A stretch of DNA of 30,450 nt from Kiritimatiellales bacterium (lineage in GTDB: Bacteria > Verrucomicrobiota > Kiritimatiellia > Kiritimatiellales > Pontiellaceae). Where the stretch lies: the NCBI GenBank assembly GCA_021734595.1, contig JAIPIO010000005.1, positions 1 to 30,450 of the forward strand, given 5' to 3'. Under the pieces are notes generated by a model that saw nothing but the letters and a program-made list of their open reading frames with translations, did no database searches and was not told the DNA's origin. Below are positions 1-6,931 of this stretch, piece after piece; position 1 is the first letter of the stretch, and each line of letters opens with the position of its first letter. Both the position numbers and the translations under genes were made by a program.

Positions 1-235
1 AATTTCCGACCAGCTCCGGCAGGTTTTCGGCCACCCACGGGCTGACCGGCTCGTTTTCATCGAGCCGGATAAAGAGGTTGATATCCTCTTCCGGTGCCGT
101 GATGCGCCGCAGGTCGGTGTCGGTCAGGATTGCCGCCACCTGTAGCAGACGCGCCTGATCGAGTTCGAGCGAGGTAAACTCGGCATCGAACCAGACATAG
201 GCACCAGATTTCTGTATGCCGGAAGTTCCAGCCAT
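1..235 (-). CDS. orn: Oligoribonuclease-like DEDD exonuclease, N-terminal part (runs off window)
   Basis: Only the first 78 codons are in the window. The residues read as the opening of a DEDD-superfamily 3'-5' exonuclease: a hydrophobic beta strand leads into an Asp-x-Glu Exo I motif (D17, E19, in YVWFDAEFTSLE), followed by a helix and an ILTD strand as in oligoribonuclease. That family degrades 2-5 nt RNAs left by mRNA decay. I chose the ATG at 235 because GGAG lies six bases upstream. An earlier in-frame ATG at 247 overlaps the ackA stop (TGATG) and would add four residues. It is the third gene of a pta-ackA-orn run. The Exo II and III motifs lie outside the window, so a different DEDD nuclease (RNase T-like, DnaQ-like) is possible. 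Confidence 0.62.
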   Translation of the reverse strand, partial: MAGTSGIQKSGAYVWFDAEFTSLELDQARLLQVAAILTDTDLRRITAPEEDINLFIRLDENEPVSPWVAENLPELVGN

Positions 236-246
236 TGGAAACTCCA

Positions 247-1446
247 TCAACTGTTGATGATGTTGAATGTGTCGATGGCGATCACGAGTTCTTCGTTGGT
301 GTGGATCACCAATGCGGCCACCTTGGAATCCTCGGTGGTAACAATGGTAGCGTTTTTTGAATTTGCCTGTTCATCGAGTTTCAGACCAACGTAACCGAAG
401 TTACCGAGGATGGATCGACGGATATTGAATTCGTTTTCCCCCACCCCGGCGGTAAAGACAATGGCATCCACGCCGTTCATGGCGGCGGCATACGCGCCGA
501 TATATTTTTGAATCCGGTAGACGAACATTTCGATGGCGTCGATACAACCCTTGTTGCCTTCGCGAACGCCTTCCATGATGTCGCGGACATCGCGCTTGCC
601 GGAGATGGCCAACAGTCCGCCGGATTTGTTCATCATGCCACTAACTTCGGCAGGCGTGAGGTTCTGGCTTTCCATGATGTGCAGCGGGATGTAGGGGTCG
701 AGATCGCCGCAGCGCGTACCCATCATGATACCGGCCAACGGGGTGAATCCCATCGAGGTATCAATGGATTTACCGTCTTCGAACGCAGTAATCGAACCGC
801 CATTGCCGATGTGGCAGGTGATCATCTTCAATGCTTCGAGGGGTTTGCCGAGTGCTTCGGCCGCTTTGTGTGCCACATAGCCGTGGGAGGTGCCATGGAA
901 GCCGTAGCGGCGGATTTTGTGGGTGGTGTATTGTTCCTTGGGCAACGCGTACAGGAATGCTTTTTTTGGCATGGTCTGATGAAGTGCCGTGTCGAATACA
1001 CTCACCTGCTTGATATCGGGAAGAAGAGCCGTGACCGCCTCGATGCCCATCAGATTCGGCGGATTGTGGAGCGGCGCGAGTACGGAATTGACGTGAAGCG
1101 CTTTGATCACATCCTCGTCAATCAGCACGGAGTCGGTAAAATCCTCGCCCCCATGCACCACGCGGTGGCCAACTCCGCCAAGTTCCTCAATGCTTTCAAG
1201 CACCCCGTGGTCGCCATCCACCAATAGTTTGATAATTTCGTCAATGGCCTTTTTGTGGTTGGCCAGATCCATGTAGAGTTGAACCGGCTTTCCGCCTTCG
1301 CGCCGGTGCTTGATGAATGCTCCGCTGATTCCGATACGGTCGGCACCGCCTTCCGCCAGCGCCGAAAAGCGGTCGTCTTCGCCGGTCACTTCGTAGAGTT
1401 TGTATTTAATGGAGGATGAACCGGAATTAAGAACCAGAATTTTCAT
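247..1446 (-). CDS. ackA: Acetate kinase
   Basis: Acetate kinase (399 aa, normal family length) interconverts acetyl phosphate plus ADP and acetate plus ATP in the cytosol. The ASKHA-fold phosphate motif LNSGSSSIKY is at residues 6-15. The residues known as catalytic or substrate-binding in the family are all present: N7, R95 (GHRVVHGGE), H127 (PLHNPPNL), D152 (VFDTALHQTMP), H184 (YGFHGTSH), R245 (GTRCGDLDP) and the C-terminal glutamate in TNEELVIA. The start ATG has AAGGA upstream at a slightly long spacing. It follows pta by 30 bases, so the two probably share an mRNA and form the substrate-level phosphorylation route from acetyl-CoA. Its TGA overlaps an ATG by one base (TGATG). Confidence 0.97.
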   Translation of the reverse strand: MKILVLNSGSSSIKYKLYEVTGEDDRFSALAEGGADRIGISGAFIKHRREGGKPVQLYMDLANHKKAIDEIIKLLVDGDHGVLESIEELGGVGHRVVHGGEDFTDSVLIDEDVIKALHVNSVLAPLHNPPNLMGIEAVTALLPDIKQVSVFDTALHQTMPKKAFLYALPKEQYTTHKIRRYGFHGTSHGYVAHKAAEALGKPLEALKMITCHIGNGGSITAFEDGKSIDTSMGFTPLAGIMMGTRCGDLDPYIPLHIMESQNLTPAEVSGMMNKSGGLLAISGKRDVRDIMEGVREGNKGCIDAIEMFVYRIQKYIGAYAAAMNGVDAIVFTAGVGENEFNIRRSILGNFGYVGLKLDEQANSKNATIVTTEDSKVAALVIHTNEELVIAIDTFNIINS

Positions 1447-1476
1447 TTTTACTACTATCCTTTTCTATATGTTTAT

Positions 1477-2478
1477 TTACATGGTTGATTGCAATGCGGT
1501 GAGCGCAATGGTTCCGATAATATCTTCGGAACTGCATCCGCGGGAAAGATCGTTGACGGGCTTGTTGAGCCCCTGAAGCACCGGACCGTAGGCGCCGGCA
1601 CCGCCCATGCGCTGCACGAGTTTGTAGCTGATATTGGCCGCATTTAGATCGGGGAATACGAGCACGCGGGCTTCACCGCCGAGTGGGCTGTCGGGACATT
1701 TGCTTTTTGCGACACCCGGCACAATGGCGGCATCCGCCTGAAGCTCGCCATCGATGATAATACCTTTGTCGGGATATTCCGCCGCAATGCGCTGTTTGGC
1801 CAGTTCGGCGGCTTGGGCGACTTTTTCCACCATGGGACTGCTGCCGGAACCGCGGGTTGAATAGGAAAGAAGCGCCACATGCGGCGGTACGCCGAATGCG
1901 ATGGCAGAGAGCGCACTCTGAACGGCGATTTCCGCCAACTGTTCCGCGGTCGGATCCTCTACCAGGGCACAGTCGGAGAAGATAAACGGTTTCTCGTTGA
2001 CGCACATCACAAAAAAGCTCGATACAATCGAGCCTTTTTTCACGGACCGGATAATCTGCAGCGCAGGACGAACGGTGTCGGCAGTAGAATGGGCTGCACC
2101 GGAGACAAACCCGTCCGCATCACCTGCATGCATAATCATCATTCCAAAATAATTTACCTGGAGGAGCAGTTCACGCGCTTGGTCCAGGGTCATTCCCTTC
2201 TCTTTCCGCAATTCGAACAAAACCTGCGCATACTCGTCCAGTTTCGGTGATGTGGTCGGGTTGATTACGGTAATGCCGGCAATGTCATACCCTTTTGCAT
2301 CGAACCATTCCTGAATCTGCAGCTCATCGCCCAGAACGACCACATTGGCGATTTTCTCCGAGTTGACCACGTTGGCTGCCTCCAGAACCCGCTCATCGGT
2401 CCCTTCCGGCAGCACGATATTACGCGGGTTTCTTTTCGCGGCATCAATTACCTGCTGGATAAAAATACTTCTGCTCAT
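1477..2478 (-). CDS. pta: Phosphate acetyltransferase
   Basis: Phosphotransacetylase converts acetyl-CoA plus phosphate to acetyl phosphate plus CoA, feeding the adjacent acetate kinase. From the ATG at 2478 it is 333 aa, the size of the compact single-domain (PTA_PTB) enzyme without the DRTGG/CobQ-like N-terminal extension of the E. coli form. Recognisable blocks are IVLPEGTDERVLEAA (21-35), the ADGFVSGAAHSTADT block (121-135) and the C-terminal GLNKPVNDLSRGCS (303-316) containing the conserved Ser/Arg/Asp active-site region. Start choice is uncertain: an ATG at 2490 (four residues longer) and a GTG at 2517 are in frame, and none has a strong Shine-Dalgarno. It is the first gene after the terminator of the ribosomal block, so it must have its own promoter. 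Confidence 0.95.
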   Translation of the reverse strand: MSRSIFIQQVIDAAKRNPRNIVLPEGTDERVLEAANVVNSEKIANVVVLGDELQIQEWFDAKGYDIAGITVINPTTSPKLDEYAQVLFELRKEKGMTLDQARELLLQVNYFGMMIMHAGDADGFVSGAAHSTADTVRPALQIIRSVKKGSIVSSFFVMCVNEKPFIFSDCALVEDPTAEQLAEIAVQSALSAIAFGVPPHVALLSYSTRGSGSSPMVEKVAQAAELAKQRIAAEYPDKGIIIDGELQADAAIVPGVAKSKCPDSPLGGEARVLVFPDLNAANISYKLVQRMGGAGAYGPVLQGLNKPVNDLSRGCSSEDIIGTIALTALQSTM

Positions 2479-2518
2479 TTCCGTTACCATCCCTGTTTGT
2501 ATGAAGACCACTAACACA

Positions 2519-2547
2519 CGTATAGAAACTGCATGCGGAGATCGAAA
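2519..2547 (-). promoter_or_regulatory. Candidate sigma70-type promoter for pta-ackA
   Basis: The spacer between the ribosomal-block terminator and pta should hold a promoter. The best candidate I see on the minus strand is TTTCGA (2542-2547), 17 bases, TATACG (2519-2524), which matches the consensus at 3/6 and 4/6 positions and would give a leader of about 35 bases to the ATG at 2478. The match is weak, and a different site, for example TTGAAA near 2570, is possible. Confidence 0.3.
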
Positions 2548-2580
2548 CTAGCACGTTCACGGTATGTTTCAATTTAAAAT

Positions 2581-2617
2581 ATAAAAAAACAGCCTCCCCA
2601 TCAACGATGGAGAGGCT
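2581..2617 (-). terminator. Intrinsic terminator of the ribosomal/RNA polymerase block
   Basis: Read on the minus strand, AGCCTCTCCATC pairs with GATGGGGAGGCT (12 bp including one T-G wobble) around a three-base GTT loop at 2591-2617. It is followed by G and seven Ts (2583-2589) and an AT-rich stretch. It lies 29 bases after the rplQ stop and before pta, which is where the long ribosomal operon should end. This is the clearest terminator in the window. Confidence 0.94.
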
Positions 2618-2646
2618 AGGCATACAGTAGAGTTGTGTATCAACTG

Positions 2647-3021
2647 TTATTCAGCCGTTTCAGCAACGGTTTCAACCCATTCCAGGATGACCATTTCAGA
2701 ACTGTCGCTGATGCGTTTCCCAAGCTTAACAATGCGGGTATACCCACCGGACCGATCAGCAAACCCAGGAGCCACTTTTTCAAAAAGCTCCTTAACGGCA
2801 AGTTCATTGTGCAATCGGGAAACAGCCACCCTGCGGTCAGCCAGTGTTCCTTTTTTGCCAAAGGTAACCATTTTTTCAGCCAAGCTTCTTGCGGCCTTGG
2901 CTTTTGGCAACGTGGTCTTGATCCGCTTTTCCTGGACCAGACTGCATACGAGAGCAGCGAGCATCGCATCACGATGCGCCGATGTTCTTCCAAGTTTGAT
3001 TGTTTTTTTACGATGTCGCAT
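2647..3021 (-). CDS. rplQ: 50S ribosomal protein L17
   Basis: Bacterial L17 (bL17, 124 aa) binds 23S rRNA near the exit side of the large subunit. The N-terminal block MRHRKKTIKLGRTSAHRDAM (1-20) is the family signature, followed by LVQEKRIKTTLPKAKAARSLAEKM and the GGYTRIVKLGKR segment near the C-terminus. It lies 22 bases after rpoA, the usual last gene pair of the alpha operon, and just before the strong terminator. It ends shortly after the conserved fold and lacks the longer tail seen in some species. Nothing is broken or fused. Confidence 0.97.
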   Translation of the reverse strand: MRHRKKTIKLGRTSAHRDAMLAALVCSLVQEKRIKTTLPKAKAARSLAEKMVTFGKKGTLADRRVAVSRLHNELAVKELFEKVAPGFADRSGGYTRIVKLGKRISDSSEMVILEWVETVAETAE

Positions 3022-3043
3022 TTTAGAACCTCAAAATTTCAAA

Positions 3044-4048
3044 TTACTCTTCACTGCTAAGGGGTTTCAGAAGATCCGAGTCAAAGGTCATGCCCAACGT
3101 CAAACCCATTTCCTGAATCTTTGCTTTGATCTCGTTCAACGACTTCTTACCAAAGTTCCTGTATTTAAGCATTTCCGACTCGGTCTTCTGCGCCAGTTCA
3201 CCAACCGTTGTGATGTTGGCATTGTTCAGGCAGTTGGCCGCACGAACGCTGAGCTCAATTTCATTGACGCTGATATTCAGTTTCTTACGAAGCTCGTCTT
3301 TTTCGAGGTCGATCTGTTTTTCGCTCTCTTCGAACTCGATCAAATCCTTGTCGTAGCTGACGAACACATCCAAATGATGCCGCAGAATGGCAGCGGACAT
3401 GGTCAGCGCATCATCCGGATCAATACGCCCGTCCGTCCAGATTTCCATGACCAGTTTATCATAATCGGTGCGACGTCCCACACGCGTGTTAACCACATCG
3501 TATTTGACACGGCGCACAGGGGAGAAAAGGCAATCGATCGGAATTACACCGATTTCCTGATTCTCTTTCTTGTTTAAGTCGGCCGGACAATACCCACGCC
3601 CGATACGTACTTCCATTTCGGCTTCAAACACACCGTCTTCCGCCAGCGTGCAGATATGGAAATCAGGATTGAGCACCTCAATGGTATCACCGGTTTCAAT
3701 GTTGCCGGCCGTAACTTCGCCTGGTCCCTTGACCTTGATCTTCAGTGTAGTGGTCTCCCGCGTATAGCATCTGAGCAAGAGCTGTTTCAGGTTGAGGATA
3801 ATGTCTGTTACATCCTCAGTCACGCCGGGCAGCGAACAGAACTCGTGCGGAGCGCCTTTGATTTTGACTGAAGAAATCGCGGCCCCTTCCAGCGATGAAA
3901 GCAGGACACGGCGCAACGAGTTCCCCATTGTGCGCCCATAACCGGCCTCAAAAGGTTCCGCGGAAAATTTGCCATAGGTATCGGTTGAAACCGACTCATC
4001 CTTGACAACCTGTTTCGGCATTTCGAACCGAGCAAGTCTAATAGCCAT
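3044..4048 (-). CDS. rpoA: RNA polymerase alpha subunit
   Basis: Alpha (334 aa) dimerises to nucleate core polymerase and binds UP elements and activators. The N-terminal assembly domain spans about 1-235, with YGRTMGNSLRRVLLSSLEGAA at 38-57 forming the dimer helix. An acidic/charged linker (about 236-258) leads to the C-terminal helix-hairpin-helix domain (about 260-320). There R269, in ELSVRAANCL, corresponds to E. coli R265, and FGKKSLNEI (299-307) to the other DNA-contacting loop. The start has a strong site: GGGAGGA, six bases, ATG. It is separated from rpsK by 79 bases containing a hairpin, at the place where rpsD often sits in other bacteria. Confidence 0.98.
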   Translation of the reverse strand: MAIRLARFEMPKQVVKDESVSTDTYGKFSAEPFEAGYGRTMGNSLRRVLLSSLEGAAISSVKIKGAPHEFCSLPGVTEDVTDIILNLKQLLLRCYTRETTTLKIKVKGPGEVTAGNIETGDTIEVLNPDFHICTLAEDGVFEAEMEVRIGRGYCPADLNKKENQEIGVIPIDCLFSPVRRVKYDVVNTRVGRRTDYDKLVMEIWTDGRIDPDDALTMSAAILRHHLDVFVSYDKDLIEFEESEKQIDLEKDELRKKLNISVNEIELSVRAANCLNNANITTVGELAQKTESEMLKYRNFGKKSLNEIKAKIQEMGLTLGMTFDSDLLKPLSSEE

Positions 4049-4062
4049 TTTTATTCCTCCCA

Positions 4063-4083
4063 GAACCGGGCATTAACCGGTTC
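4063..4083 (-). promoter_or_regulatory. Inverted repeat just upstream of the rpoA ribosome-binding site
   Basis: A perfect 7-bp stem, GAACCGG (4077-4083 on the minus strand) and CCGGTTC (4063-4069), encloses a seven-base loop. It sits 14 bases before the rpoA ATG, directly abutting the GGGAGGA ribosome-binding site. There is no T tract after it, so a terminator is unlikely. A translational control element, a processing site or a spacer barrier is more plausible. Function is inferred from position only. Confidence 0.4.
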
Positions 4084-4127
4084 ATATGGTGTTAATGTTT
4101 ATATACAAACGAATCCAAACAATATGA

Positions 4128-4733
4128 TTATACCCGTCGGCGTTTCGGCGGACGGCATCCGTTATGAGGAATCGGAGTGGTGTCTTTAATTGAATTAATT
4201 GCCAGACCGGCAGACTGAATGGCACGTACAGCTGATTCACGGCCGGCACCCGGTCCTTGAACGCGCACTTCTACTTCCGACATACCGTGGCCAATGGCAG
4301 CACGCGCCGCTTCCTGGGCCACCATGGTGGCGGCAAATGCGGTACTCTTTCTGGAACCTTTGAACGCGCAACGACCGGAACTGCTCCAGGAAACCACATT
4401 GCCCCGCATATCCGTGATCGAGACAATGGTGTTGTTGAAAGTAGTTTTGATGAACGCAATGCCAAAGGGGACATTTTTAGATCCCTTAGCCCGGCGCTTG
4501 ACCGGTTCCACTTTTTCTTCACCCAGCAGCTCGGCCGCCGTTGCAAGCTTCGGCTGTTCCTTGGCCCCAGTGGTTTTAGCAGCTTCCTCCGCCGGGATTT
4601 CGGTCGGTTTATCCGACTCCACGACCGTTTCCGGCACCGCCGCAACCTTTTCAGGTGCCGCAGTTTTTTCTTCCGCAGCTATCGGCGCCGTTTCAACTGC
4701 CTGATCTTTTACTTCAACTTTTTCTTCTGCCAT
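4128..4733 (-). CDS. rpsK: 30S ribosomal protein S11 with long acidic N-terminal tail
   Basis: S11 (uS11) sits on the 30S platform close to the mRNA exit and the 3' end of 16S rRNA. The core from about residue 83 to 201 is ordinary: TTFNNTIVSITD (97-108), GSRKSTAFAA (126-135), GPGAGRES (160-167) and the terminal PIPHNGCRPPKRRRV. At 201 aa it is about 72 residues longer than E. coli S11 (129 aa). The extra part is an N-terminal stretch rich in Glu, Ala, Pro, Val and Lys with no visible fold. The ATG at 4733 has AAGGA eight bases upstream, so the tail appears to be translated. An in-frame GTG at 4511 (V75), preceded by GGGTGA, would give a 127-aa protein of canonical size. The gene follows rpsM by 35 bases. 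Confidence 0.96.
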   Translation of the reverse strand: MAEEKVEVKDQAVETAPIAAEEKTAAPEKVAAVPETVVESDKPTEIPAEEAAKTTGAKEQPKLATAAELLGEEKVEPVKRRAKGSKNVPFGIAFIKTTFNNTIVSITDMRGNVVSWSSSGRCAFKGSRKSTAFAATMVAQEAARAAIGHGMSEVEVRVQGPGAGRESAVRAIQSAGLAINSIKDTTPIPHNGCRPPKRRRV

Positions 4734-4768
4734 CTGATGGTTCCTTTTTTAAATCTTCCCGCAGGGAT

Positions 4769-5170
4769 TTATTTCCCAGCCTTGACGGCGGAACGAGCTT
4801 CCTTGCCACGCACAACACCAACCGTGCGCTTAGGACCCTTACGGGTACGTGCATTGGTTTTTGTGCGCTGACCACGCACCGGCAGTCCGCGGCGGTGGCG
4901 GATACCCCGGTATGAGCCGATGGAAATCAACCTCCGTATATTCTGCGAAACTTCACGACGCAGATCCCCTTCAATCCGGCAATCATTCTGCAATACAGCT
5001 ACGAGCCGCTGAATTTCCTCGTCCGAGAGATCATCGGCTTTTTTCGCCGGATCCAGCTCCGCTTTGACCACCACCTGTTTTGCAACAGAAGGTCCTATTC
5101 CGTAAATATACCGCAAGGCGTATTCCAGCCGTTTTCTTCCTGGAATGTCTATACCGAGTACTCTAGGCAT
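4769..5170 (-). CDS. rpsM: 30S ribosomal protein S13
   Basis: S13 (uS13, 133 aa) lies in the head of the small subunit and contacts the P-site tRNA and L5 across the B1b bridge. The start MPRVLGIDIPGRKRLEYAL (1-19), the helix-two-turn-helix core, the block SYRGIRHRRGLPVRGQRT (86-103) and the basic GPKRTVG tail match the family. It is somewhat longer than E. coli S13 (118 aa), mostly through insertions in the acidic central helices (AELDPAKKADDLSDEE) and a longer basic C-terminus. It follows rpmJ by 14 bases, the common infA-rpmJ-rpsM order. Confidence 0.98.
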   Translation of the reverse strand: MPRVLGIDIPGRKRLEYALRYIYGIGPSVAKQVVVKAELDPAKKADDLSDEEIQRLVAVLQNDCRIEGDLRREVSQNIRRLISIGSYRGIRHRRGLPVRGQRTKTNARTRKGPKRTVGVVRGKEARSAVKAGK

Positions 5171-5184
5171 TGATAAACTCCTTA

Positions 5185-5298
5185 TTATCCCTGACGCTGT
5201 TTATGGCGTGGATTTGTACAAATAATCCGCACTACGCCTTTACGACGTATTACCTTACACTGTTCACAAATTCTTTTAACCGATGCTCTTACTTTCAT
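5185..5298 (-). CDS. rpmJ: 50S ribosomal protein L36, zinc-ribbon form
   Basis: A 37-codon gene reads MKVRASVKRICEQC, then a basic stretch, then CTNPRHKQRQG. C11, C14, C27 and H32 form the zinc site of the C+ type of L36 (bL36), which binds 23S rRNA near the peptidyl-transferase-side helices of the large subunit. Length and motif match the family exactly. Its ATG overlaps the infA stop in ATGA (5295-5298), so the two are likely translationally coupled. rpsM starts 14 bases downstream. The intact zinc ligands identify this as the zinc-binding rather than the zinc-free paralogue. Confidence 0.97.
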   Translation of the reverse strand: MKVRASVKRICEQCKVIRRKGVVRIICTNPRHKQRQG

Positions 5299-5519
5299 TT
5301 TTCCTGCCCCTGATTAACTAAAATCCGCCCTTTGGACATGTCGTAAGGCGACATTTCAACTTTGACTTCGCCACCTATATTGAGCTGGATACTTCCTTTA
5401 TCCACGCGCCCAAAAAAAGCAACCAACTGGTGCCCGTTGTGCAGTTCTGCACCAAAAGCGTGTTGACTTATCACACTATTCAAGGTTGCGTCGAGTAAAA
5501 TTCGTTCCTTATTTTCCAT
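5295..5519 (-). CDS. infA: Translation initiation factor IF-1, divergent
   Basis: IF-1 (74 aa) is an OB-fold protein that occupies the 30S A site during initiation. Recognisable parts are ERILLDATLNSVI (strand 1), FGAELHNGHQLVAFFGRV (about 22-39), then VKVEMSPYDMSKGRI (52-66), which corresponds to the family's VxVExSPYDLxxGRI. The N-terminus lacks the usual MAKEDxIEVEG form, and the middle (DKGSIQLNIGG) differs from the common KMRKNYIRILPGD. It is therefore a divergent but probably functional copy. Its ATG overlaps the map stop by one base (TAATG) and its stop overlaps rpmJ (ATGA), which suggests tight coupling. Position between map and rpmJ strongly supports the call. Confidence 0.94.
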   Translation of the reverse strand: MENKERILLDATLNSVISQHAFGAELHNGHQLVAFFGRVDKGSIQLNIGGEVKVEMSPYDMSKGRILVNQGQEK

Positions 5520-6277
5520 TAATCGTCTTCATCTGCTCTGGTGAGCACCTCGTGAGAGTCGACACCAACCGCAATCGTGTGCTCAAAATGAGCTGACGGA
5601 AGACGGTCTTTTGTTACTACAGTCCACCCGTCCCGGAGAATTTCCGTCCGATGGGAGCCGAAATTTATCATGGGTTCAATGGCAAACGTCATGCCCGCCT
5701 TCAGCACCGGGCCCCTGCCAGGCGGCCCGTAATTCGGGATCTGTGGATCTTCATGCATACTGCGCCCGATGCCGTGCCCCACAAAGTCACGGACTACGGA
5801 AAACCCCTCCGCTTCGGCAACGGTCTGCACCGCATTTGAGATATCGGACAACCGATTCCCCTCTACCGCATACTCAAGTGCCGCGTCAAGAGATTGCTGC
5901 GTGACTTCCAAAAGCCGTCTGTATTCCGGATCACCTTGGCCGGCCATTACCGTAATGGCGGTATCGCCTACAAAATCTTCGTATGTAAGCCCGAAATCAA
6001 TGCTTACAATATCGCCATCATGTATGACTCTTCGACCCGGAATGCCATGTACCACTTCTTCGTTGATGGATGCGCAGATATGTCCGGGAAATCCCCTGTA
6101 ACCATAAAAAGCACAACACCCACCGGCTTCTTTGGTCAATTCAGCCGCATATTCATCCAACTCCATGGTTGTAACGCCCGGTGCCACCTTGGAAGCAACG
6201 TCTTGCAGGACTTCGGCCGTTTTTCGCGCACTGACGCGCATACATTCGAGTTCCTTCTGATTCTTGATGATAATCAT
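5519..6277 (-). CDS. map: Methionine aminopeptidase, type I
   Basis: Type I MetAP removes the initiator methionine from nascent proteins. From the ATG at 6277 it is 252 aa. The five metal ligands of the pita-bread fold are present: D94 (SIDFG), D105 (GDTA), H168 (GHGIG), E201 (IEPM) and E232 (HFEHT), together with the substrate histidine H77 in VVHGIPG. There is no N-terminal zinc-finger or SH3-like extension. I chose the ATG because MIIIKNQKELECMR aligns with typical starts. A TTG at 6286, three codons earlier, is also open. Neither has a good Shine-Dalgarno; the bases before the ATG are CCTCCT. It sits between adk and infA, as in many Gram-positive spc operons. Confidence 0.96.
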   Translation of the reverse strand: MIIIKNQKELECMRVSARKTAEVLQDVASKVAPGVTTMELDEYAAELTKEAGGCCAFYGYRGFPGHICASINEEVVHGIPGRRVIHDGDIVSIDFGLTYEDFVGDTAITVMAGQGDPEYRRLLEVTQQSLDAALEYAVEGNRLSDISNAVQTVAEAEGFSVVRDFVGHGIGRSMHEDPQIPNYGPPGRGPVLKAGMTFAIEPMINFGSHRTEILRDGWTVVTKDRLPSAHFEHTIAVGVDSHEVLTRADEDD

Positions 6278-6286
6278 AGGAGGCAA

Positions 6287-6931
6287 TCATCCGTTGAGGT
6301 AGCTAAGGGCACTGTCAACCGAAAGCTGGATGCTTCCGCTTGCATCGATCGGGCAGATCAGATTCTTGTCGGCATAGTAGGCAACCAACGGCTTGGTCTG
6401 TTCTGTGTAAACACTAAGCCTGTTGCGCACTGTATCTTCGTTGTCGTCATCGCGCTGATACAGTTCACCGCCATCAAAATCACAAACCCCATCCACTTTG
6501 GAGGGCTTGTTGGTTACATGATAGACCGCGCCACAGCTCCTGCAGATTCGCCGCCCGGACAGCCGCTTGATGATCATCTCATCGGGACATTCCATCATTA
6601 TCACGTGCGTGATCACACCGTTGAGGTCTGTAATGAGCTGGTCGAGCCCCTGGGCCTGATTGAGCGTGCGAGGAAAGCCGTCAAACATGAATTTCTCATC
6701 GGCAGGAGCATCACCGAGCCGTTCCCGTATAATATTGATGATTACATCGTCTGGAACGAGCGCACCGCGGTCCATGTAGGATTTTGCTTCGAGACCAACA
6801 GCTGTTTCGTTTTTAAACGCTTCTCGCAACATATCGCCAGTGGATACATGCGTGTAACCCTCCCTGACCAAAGACTCGGCCAGACTCCCTTTACCAGCGC
6901 CTGGAGGCCCTAAGAGAATTATCGCGTTCAT
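6287..6931 (-). CDS. adk: Adenylate kinase with zinc-binding LID
   Basis: Adenylate kinase (214 aa) equilibrates ATP plus AMP with two ADP. The P-loop GPPGAGKG is at 8-15, the AMP-binding region STGDMLR at 30-36, and DGFPRT at 84-89. The LID domain carries C130, C133, C150 and D153, a Cys-Cys-Cys-Asp zinc site with the C-x2-C-x16-C-x2-D spacing known from Bacillus-type long adenylate kinases. Most proteobacterial enzymes lack this zinc site. Its ATG overlaps the secY stop in ATGA (6928-6931), implying translational coupling, and map begins nine bases downstream. This is housekeeping energy metabolism embedded in the spc operon. Confidence 0.98.
   Translation of the reverse strand: MNAIILLGPPGAGKGSLAESLVREGYTHVSTGDMLREAFKNETAVGLEAKSYMDRGALVPDDVIINIIRERLGDAPADEKFMFDGFPRTLNQAQGLDQLITDLNGVITHVIMMECPDEMIIKRLSGRRICRSCGAVYHVTNKPSKVDGVCDFDGGELYQRDDDNEDTVRNRLSVYTEQTKPLVAYYADKNLICPIDASGSIQLSVDSALSYLNG

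Noticed and set aside
508..1227. Plus-strand open frame of 239 codons opposite ackA
   Set aside because: It is a shadow of ackA; its histidine- and aspartate-rich sequence reflects the reverse complement of ordinary codons.
2633..3577. Plus-strand open frame of 314 codons across rplQ and rpoA
   Set aside because: It runs opposite two unmistakable genes and through the operon end; the composition is that of a shadow frame, with no family resemblance.
4127..4132. TATAAT on the minus strand at the rpsK stop as an rpoA promoter
   Set aside because: No -35-like hexamer at 16-18 bases (the upstream sequence is GC-rich rpsK coding); kept only as a remark on the spacer.
5894..6913. Plus-strand open frame of 339 codons opposite map and adk
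   Set aside because: It is fully covered by two well-conserved genes on the minus strand and shows no motifs.
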